Shown here one piece after another: positions 14,559-18,119 of a DNA stretch of 18,119 nucleotides. Source of the DNA: Actinomycetota bacterium. GTDB lineage: Bacteria > Actinomycetota > Actinomycetes > UBA12327. Positions within the stretch are counted from its first letter, which is position 1. Each line of letters starts with the position of its first letter. The notes beneath the pieces were generated by a model that searched no databases, was not told the origin of the DNA, and saw only the letters and a list, made by a program, of their open reading frames with translations. The stretch is taken from the NCBI GenBank assembly GCA_026392555.1, contig JAPLBW010000003.1:1-18119 (forward strand), written 5' to 3'. The position numbers and the translations under genes are program-made.

Positions 14559-14733
14559 ATCTACTTCTGCGTGATGCTTCCCCACAATTTCATACTTTGA
14601 AGAAATGCCGCCCTTGCGGTAACCCGCCCCCTGAATATTCAGGACGCCACCCTTGGTCAGAGGCCGAGGACTTTCGCTTCGCGAGAGAACGGTTACCGCA
14701 CACGACCTCTGGAATGACAGGAGTTCCTGCCAC
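14559..14733 (+). promoter_or_regulatory. Structured rpsM leader
   Basis: This 175-nt non-coding gap is unusually long for the interior of the cluster. It contains a perfect 10-bp inverted repeat, TGCGGTAACC (14615-14624) with GGTTACCGCA (14691-14700). Between the arms are a 14-bp palindrome, CCTGAATATTCAGG (14630-14643), and a hairpin CTTTCGC-TTC-GCGAGAG at about 14671-14687. CAGAGG (14658-14663), inside the large stem, can pair with CCTCTG (14706-14711) outside it, forming a pseudoknot. CAGG-AGTT-CCTG (14718-14729) covers the AGGAG Shine-Dalgarno at 14719-14723. CCGC (14608-14611) with GCGG (14616-14619) is an alternative pairing to the large stem. In E. coli S4 represses the alpha operon through a pseudoknot at rpsM. 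A similar role here is inferred. Confidence 0.5.
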
Positions 14734-15113
14734 ATGGCACGTTTACTTGGTGTCGATCTTCCTCGCGACAAGCGAGTAGAGATCGCTCTTACCTACATCT
14801 TTGGTGTGGGCCGCACGCGGTCCCAAGAAGCACTGAAGGCAACCGGTATTGATTTCAATACCCGCGTGAAAGACCTCACCGATGACGACTTGGTGAAGTT
14901 GCGCGACTACCTCGAAGGCAACTTCAAGACACCGAGGGTGACCTGCGCCGCGAAATCGCCGCAGACATTCGCCGCAAGGTCGAGATTGGCTGCTACCAGG
15001 GCATCCGCCACCGTCGTGGCATGCCCGTGCGTGGACAACGCACTCACACGAATGCGCGTACCCGTAAGGGACCGCGTAAGACCGTGGCCGGCAAGAAGAA
15101 GGTCGGCAAGTAA
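14734..15113 (+). pseudogene. rpsM: 30S ribosomal protein S13 (uS13), frameshifted
   Basis: S13 lies in the 30S head and contacts P-site tRNA and the large subunit. The ATG at 14734, with AGGAG at 14719-14723, starts a normal MARLLGVDLPRDKRVEIALT sequence. The frame is correct to residue 65 (EGNFK, ending at 14928). The rest of S13 is then found in another frame from ACC GAG GGT at 14931 to TAA at 15111-15113, with GDLRREIAADIRRKVEIG, GIRHRRGMPVRGQRT and NARTRKGPRKTVAGKKK. The bases AAGACACCGAG contain an extra AC relative to the expected AAGACCGAG. Removing it restores a 125-residue protein of normal family length. As read, the shifted frame runs on into rpsK. A sequencing or assembly error is more likely than a true mutation in this essential gene. 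Confidence 0.93.
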
Positions 15114-15121
15114 GCCAGCCG

Positions 15122-15142
15122 CCGTGCGCATCCGCGCAACGG
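15122..15142 (+). other. Hairpin in the rpsM-rpsK spacer
   Basis: CCG-TGCGC (15122-15129), loop ATCC, pairs with GCGCA-CGG (15134-15142) with one bulged A at 15139: eight base pairs in a 60-nt spacer. There is no T tract. It may be an mRNA processing or stability element. The function is unknown. Confidence 0.4.
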
Positions 15143-15173
15143 AACACTCTCGATCTACAGGAGATTTTGACAA

Positions 15174-15489
15174 ATGCCCCCCAAGAAAGGCAGCGCCGCC
15201 GCTAAGAAGGTGCGCCGCAAGGAAAAGAAGAACGTGGCTGTGGGTCATGCTCACATCAAGTCAACGTTCAACAACACGATCGTGTCCATCACTGACCCCT
15301 CAGGTGCAGTGATCGCTTGGGCCTCTGCTGGCCAAGTTGGTTTCAAGGGTTCACGTAAGTCGTCCCGGCTCCGGCCGCGAGACCGCCATCCGTTCCCTGC
15401 AGGCTACGGGCCTGGAGGTCGGCGCTATTCAAGATGTGACACCCAGCCCGCACAACGGCTGCCGCCCATCTAAGCGCCGACGCGTCTAA
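15174..15489 (+). pseudogene. rpsK: 30S ribosomal protein S11 (uS11), internal 89-nt deletion
   Basis: S11 forms part of the 30S platform and the mRNA exit. The ATG at 15174 follows AGGAG at 15159-15163. Residues 1-63 are canonical: MPPKKGSAAAKKVRRKEKKN, HIKSTFNNTIVSITDPSGAV and VGFKGSRKS. The next expected segment, starting TPFAAQ and ending VFVKG in actinobacterial S11, is missing. The sequence resumes in another frame at P-GSGRETAIRSLQATGLEVG and continues through DVTPSPHNGCRPSKRRRV to TAA at 15487-15489. The junction is the 4 nt at 15360-15363. The missing length is about 89 nt, which would restore a 134-residue protein, the usual Streptomyces length. As read, translation stops at 15471-15473 after a nonsense tail. 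An assembly or sequence artefact is likely. Confidence 0.93.
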
Positions 15490-15509
15490 AGCCCGAGGAG
15501 AGATAAAAA

Positions 15510-16136
15510 ATGGCTCGTTATACCGGACCCGACTGCAAGCGTTGCCGTCGCGAAAAGACCAAGTTGTTCCTCAAGGGCGCCAAGTGTGAATCACCCAAGT
15601 GCCCCATTGAGATCCGTCCTTACCCACCCGGCCAGCACGGTCGCGGTCGCACCAAGGACTCTGAGTACCTGTTGCAGATGCGTGAGAAGCAGAAGGCTGC
15701 ACGTATCTACGGTGTGCTCGAGAAGCAGTTCCGTGGCTACTACGAAGAAGCCAACCGTCAAGCCGGCAAGACCGGTGAAAACCTGTTGGTCATCCTCGAA
15801 TCGCGTTTGGACAACGTTGTCTACCGTGCGGGCTTTGCCAAGTCGCGCGACATGGCACGTCAACTCGTGTGCCACGGTCACATCATCGTCAACGGTAAGA
15901 AGGTCGACATCCCGTCGTTCCGGGTGAGCGAAAACGACATCATTGATGTGCGTCCGAGCTCAGTTGACTTGACCCCATTTGTTATTGCTCGGGCCGAAGC
16001 TGGCGAGCGCACAGTGCCGGCGTGGATTGAAGCCATTCCTAGCCGCATGCGCATCCTCGTTCACAACCTGCCTAAGCGCGAAATCATCGACACTCAGGTG
16101 CAAGAACAGCTGATCGTCGAGCTCTACTCCAAGTAA
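15510..16136 (+). CDS. rpsD: 30S ribosomal protein S4 (uS4), zinc-type N terminus
   Basis: S4 is a primary assembly protein of the 30S body. In E. coli it is also the translational repressor of the alpha operon. The protein has 208 residues. The N-terminal zinc knuckle is intact, with Cys9, Cys12, Cys26 and Cys31. The S4 RNA-binding domain (about 95-155) contains ESRLDNVVYRAGFAKSRDMA and RQLVCHGHIIVNGKKVDIPS. The C terminus ends EQLIVELYSK. The ATG at 15510 follows GAGGAG at 15495-15500. Mycobacterial and Streptomyces S4 proteins as I recall them lack these cysteines, so this C+ form is worth noting for lineage. The gene is intact although its two upstream neighbours are broken. Confidence 0.98.
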   Translation: MARYTGPDCKRCRREKTKLFLKGAKCESPKCPIEIRPYPPGQHGRGRTKDSEYLLQMREKQKAARIYGVLEKQFRGYYEEANRQAGKTGENLLVILESRLDNVVYRAGFAKSRDMARQLVCHGHIIVNGKKVDIPSFRVSENDIIDVRPSSVDLTPFVIARAEAGERTVPAWIEAIPSRMRILVHNLPKREIIDTQVQEQLIVELYSK

Positions 16137-16145
16137 TCCACTGAG

Positions 16146-16164
16146 GTGCGGTCCGATACCGCGC
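16146..16164 (+). other. Hairpin in the rpsD-rpoA spacer
   Basis: GCGGT (16148-16152), loop CCGAT, pairs with ACCGC (16158-16162), extended by a G-T and a G-C pair to 16146-16164. A second, weaker stem, GGCGTC (16188-16193) with GATGCC (16202-16207), follows. The 90-nt gap has no T tract and no convincing promoter. The role may be processing or attenuation between rpsD and rpoA. Confidence 0.35.
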
Positions 16165-16226
16165 ATCAACGCAGAAGCAGTACCCAAGGCGTCATATAGC
16201 GGATGCCCTGATCAGGAGGTAATACC

Positions 16227-17279
16227 TTGCTTATCGCCCAGCGCCCCACGCTGTCCGAAGAAGTGGTTGACGGTTCGCGTTCACGGTTCATCATCGAACC
16301 GCTTGAGCCTGGATTTGGTTACACCCTTGGCAACTCACTTCGTCGCACGTTGCTCTCGTCGATTCCTGGCGCATCTGTCACCAGCATTCGTATCGATGGT
16401 GCCCTGCACGAGTTCCAGACCCTTGAGGGCGTCAAGGAAGATGTCACCGACATCATCTTGAACATCAAGGGATTGGTTGTCTCCAGCGACAACGACGAGC
16501 CTGTTGTTATGTACTTGCGCAAGCAAGGTCCAGGTGCCGTTACTGCTGCTGATATTGCTCCTCCTGCTGGCGTTGAAGTTCACAACCCTGAGCTGCACAT
16601 CGCTACCTTGAACGGCAAGGGCAAGTTGGAAATTGAATTCACCGTCGAGCGTGGCCGTGGCTACGTTTCCTCGGTGCAGAACAAGGGCGTGGATGACGAA
16701 ATCGGACGCATTCCGGTTGACTCTATTTACTCACCCGTTCTCAAGGTCACCTACAAGGTTGAGGCCACGCGTGTTGAACAGCGCACCGACTTCGACCGTC
16801 TCGTGGTCGATGTGGAAACCAAGCAGTCGATGCGTCCCGCCGATGCCGTGGCATCAGCTGGCAAGACGTTGGTTGAGCTGTTCGGCCTGGCCCGTGAACT
16901 GAATGTGGATGCTGAGGGTGTCGAAATCGGCCCATCCGCACAGGACACGGTCTTTGCTGAGCAATTGACCATGCCGGTTGAAGAGATGAACCTCTCGGTT
17001 CGCTCCTACAACTGCCTCAAGCGCGAGGGCATTCACACCGTGGGTGAACTCGTGACCCGTAGTGAGGCCGAACTAGGCGACATCCGCAACTTCGGACAAA
17101 AGTCCATCGATGAAGTCAAGGCCAAGCTCATTGAGTTCGGATTGGCACTGAAGGATTCGCCTCCTGGATTTGATCCAGCATCGATCGTGCGTGACTACGC
17201 CGATGACGAGGACGAAGACGAAATTGCTGTTGACGTTGATCCCTTCGTCGATGCAGAACCCGAGACTGAAGAGCTGTAA
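16227..17279 (+). CDS. rpoA: RNA polymerase alpha subunit
   Basis: The alpha subunit dimerises to nucleate RNA polymerase assembly and, through its C-terminal domain, contacts UP elements and activators. The protein has 350 residues. The start is TTG at 16227, set by AGGAGGT at 16214-16220, and gives the actinobacterial start MLIAQRPTLSEEVV. The N-terminal domain (about 1-225) shows LEPGFGYTLGNSLRRTLLSS, GVKEDVTDIILNIK and IPVDSIYSPVLKVTYKVEAT. The C-terminal domain (about 250-310) shows LSVRSYNCLKREGIHTVGEL and IRNFGQKSIDEVKAKL. Arg259 corresponds to DNA-contacting Arg265 of E. coli. An acidic tail of about 35 residues follows. It is complete. Confidence 0.99.
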   Translation: MLIAQRPTLSEEVVDGSRSRFIIEPLEPGFGYTLGNSLRRTLLSSIPGASVTSIRIDGALHEFQTLEGVKEDVTDIILNIKGLVVSSDNDEPVVMYLRKQGPGAVTAADIAPPAGVEVHNPELHIATLNGKGKLEIEFTVERGRGYVSSVQNKGVDDEIGRIPVDSIYSPVLKVTYKVEATRVEQRTDFDRLVVDVETKQSMRPADAVASAGKTLVELFGLARELNVDAEGVEIGPSAQDTVFAEQLTMPVEEMNLSVRSYNCLKREGIHTVGELVTRSEAELGDIRNFGQKSIDEVKAKLIEFGLALKDSPPGFDPASIVRDYADDEDEDEIAVDVDPFVDAEPETEEL

Positions 17280-17286
17280 TCCGGTT

Positions 17287-17307
17287 GCGTCAACACCTCG
17301 TTGATGC
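17287..17307 (+). other. Hairpin in the rpoA-rplQ spacer
   Basis: GCGTCAAC (17287-17294) pairs with GTTGATGC (17300-17307) over a 5-nt loop, with one G-T pair. It begins 8 nt after the rpoA stop and precedes the rplQ Shine-Dalgarno AAGGAG at 17316-17321. No T tract is present, so full termination is unlikely. It may tune rplQ or mark processing. Confidence 0.35.
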
Positions 17308-17331
17308 CCCCTAACAAGGAGTGCAAAGAAA

Positions 17332-17925
17332 ATGCCTACCCCCACCAAGGGTCCGCGTCTGGGCGGCGGCCCAGCTCACGAACGACGCACCAAGGCCAAG
17401 CGACTTCGCCCGTTGGCCGAGCGTTTGATCACGTTCGCCAAGCGTGGTGACCTGCACGCGCGTCGTCGCGTGTTGACCGTTGTCCGCGACAAGAATGTTG
17501 TTCACACCTTGTTTGCTGAAATCGGCCCACGCTTCGAGCACCGCGAGGGTGGTTACACCCGCATCATCAAGCTTGCTCCCCGTAAGGGCGACAACGCGAA
17601 GATGGCAGTGATCGAATTGGTCGAGGCCATGACCGAACAGCAGAAGACTCTGCTCGAGGCCGAAGCCGCCACCAAGCGTGCCGCCAAGGAAAAAGCTGCT
17701 GCAGCAGCCGCTCCCGTCGTGACCGAGGAAGTCGTTGAAGAAGTAGCGGCGGATGACGTTGTTGCCGACGAGGTTGTTGCCGACGAGGTTGTTGCTGACG
17801 AAGTTGTTGCCGACGAGGTTGCTGCTGACGAGGCCGCAACGGAAGAGGTTGCTGCTGACGAGGCCGCAACGGAAGAGGTTGCGACCGAAGAGGTTGCAGC
17901 TGAAAGCGACGCCACGGACGAGTGA
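17332..17925 (+). CDS. rplQ: 50S ribosomal protein L17 (bL17) with internal in-frame deletion and acidic repeat tail
   Basis: L17 binds 23S rRNA near the tunnel exit. The ATG at 17332 follows AAGGAG at 17316-17321, and the start MPTPTKGPRLGGGPAHER is canonical. After HER (ending near 17385) the family normally has about 21 residues, the LxLANLxxxLFEHGRITTTE-type segment, before KAKRLRP. Here only two residues, RT, are present, so about 19 residues (57 nt) are missing while the frame is kept. The rest is normal: LAERLITFAKRGDLHARRRV, VVHTLFAEIGPRF, GGYTRI and RKGDNAKMAVIELVE. From about residue 105 there is an Ala- and Glu-rich extension with repeated VVADE units. The core without the missing segment would probably not bind rRNA normally, and the deletion may be artefactual. 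Confidence 0.95.
   Translation: MPTPTKGPRLGGGPAHERRTKAKRLRPLAERLITFAKRGDLHARRRVLTVVRDKNVVHTLFAEIGPRFEHREGGYTRIIKLAPRKGDNAKMAVIELVEAMTEQQKTLLEAEAATKRAAKEKAAAAAAPVVTEEVVEEVAADDVVADEVVADEVVADEVVADEVAADEAATEEVAADEAATEEVATEEVAAESDATDE
17758..17877 (+). repeat. Tandem repeats coding the acidic L17 tail
   Basis: Four 15-bp units of the type GTTGTTGCCGACGAG run from 17758 to 17817, each coding VVADE. A fifth, altered unit at 17818 opens two perfect 30-bp copies of a VAADEAATEE-coding block (17818-17847 and 17848-17877). All are in the rplQ frame, from residue 143. Copy number could vary between strains by slippage, and short-read assembly could collapse it. Confidence 0.93.
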
Positions 17926-17930
17926 TCGAC

Positions 17931-18119
17931 GTGTCACTAGACATCATGGATGAGCCCGCTACTTCGCAAGGAGTTGGCGGGCTCATTCGTGTACGCGTGG
18001 ACTTGGCTTATGACGGAACGGACTTCACTGGTTGGGCCATCCAGCAGGGCAGCGACCTGCGCACCGTCCAAGGCGAAGTTGAAGCTGCCCTTGCGACGGT
18101 ATTACGCGTCGATGGCCCG
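17931..18119 (+). CDS. truA: tRNA pseudouridine synthase A, N-terminal fragment (3' end outside window)
   Basis: TruA converts U38-U40 of the tRNA anticodon arm to pseudouridine. Only 63 codons are visible, open to the window end. The family segment VDLAYDGTDFTGW is followed by an insertion-like AIQQGSDL and then RTVQGEVEAALATVLR. The catalytic Asp motif lies beyond the window. The start is uncertain: GTG at 17931 (six bases after the rplQ stop) and ATG at 17946 are in frame, and GTG at 17997 is also possible but would cut the first strand short. A 10-bp inverted repeat crosses the proposed N-terminal codons. Its place after rplQ is typical. Confidence 0.92.
   Translation, partial: MSLDIMDEPATSQGVGGLIRVRVDLAYDGTDFTGWAIQQGSDLRTVQGEVEAALATVLRVDGP
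17950..17986 (+). terminator. 10-bp hairpin downstream of rplQ, within the predicted truA 5' end
   Basis: ATGAGCCCGC (17950-17959) and GCGGGCTCAT (17977-17986) form a perfect 10-bp stem with a 17-nt loop, 24 nt after the rplQ stop. No T tract follows. The loop contains AAGGAG (17968-17973), a Shine-Dalgarno-like sequence. It may be the alpha-cluster terminator, or a fold controlling truA initiation. Confidence 0.55.

Noticed and set aside
14920..14945. Programmed ribosomal frameshift in rpsM
   Set aside because: There is no slippery heptamer, no upstream internal Shine-Dalgarno and no plausible tRNA re-pairing, and S13 is not known to be frameshifted. Nearby deletions in rpsK and rplQ make a sequence error more likely.
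14653..15312. A single 219-codon frame running from before rpsM into rpsK
   Set aside because: It joins the true N-terminal part of S13 to out-of-frame translation of the S13 end and the rpsK start. It results from the rpsM frameshift and is not a fusion protein.
17753..17953. Leu/Pro/Thr/Arg-rich frame overlapping the rplQ tail
   Set aside because: It is the +1 reading of the VVADE-coding repeats and has no ribosome-binding site or independent support.
1..18119. A previously undescribed multi-gene system
   Set aside because: Every complete gene has a clear household function and standard order. No extra or unknown gene of useful length is inserted, so novelty is limited to possible regulatory RNA and the three gene lesions.

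Overview
The window is one continuous block of translation genes, all on the + strand, and is typical of a chromosome rather than of accessory DNA. It runs from the 3' end of fusA through tuf, the complete S10, spc and alpha ribosomal-protein clusters, to the 5' end of truA. Gene order, protein lengths and signature sequences point to an actinobacterium. Examples are the 397-aa EF-Tu, the RpoA start MLIAQRPTLSEEVV, the S11 start MPPKKG, the L17 start MPTPTKGPRLGG, short-lid adenylate kinase, and map next to infA. G+C looks moderately high by eye (upper 50s percent, not computed) and TTG is a frequent leucine codon, so a moderate-GC and possibly aquatic lineage is plausible. I cannot name a genus.

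Layout. 2-1607: fusA (partial) and tuf, with a hairpin between them and a strong hairpin after tuf. 1693-7395: the S10 half, rpsJ-rplC-rplD-rplW-rplB-rpsS-rplV-rpsC-rplP-rpmC-rpsQ-rplN. 7395-13911: the spc half, rplX-rplE-rpsN(zinc type)-rpsH-rplF-rplR-rpsE-rpmD-rplO-secY-adk-map. Many junctions here and in the S10 half are 1-4 nt overlaps that suggest translational coupling. 13912-14204 is the largest gap (293 bp), with a tandem repeat, a hairpin and a possible 14-codon leader ORF. 14205-17925: infA-rpmJ-rpsM-rpsK-rpsD-rpoA-rplQ. 17931-end: truA (partial).

The genes encode two elongation factors, IF1, about 26 ribosomal proteins, the RNA polymerase alpha subunit, the SecY translocon channel, adenylate kinase, methionine aminopeptidase and a tRNA pseudouridine synthase. 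Together they form the core protein-synthesis and protein-export block of a bacterium.

The unexpected part is in the alpha cluster. rpsM carries a frameshift (2 extra bases), rpsK lacks about 89 nt and changes frame, and rplQ lacks about 57 nt in frame, removing the conserved segment after its PAHER motif. The other genes in the window look full-length. Three lesions in neighbouring, normally essential single-copy genes look more like sequence or assembly errors than biology, but this should be checked. The most plausible real regulatory signal is a 175-nt structured leader before rpsM. I see no CRISPR array, insertion sequence, prophage, tRNA, rRNA or novel multi-gene system.
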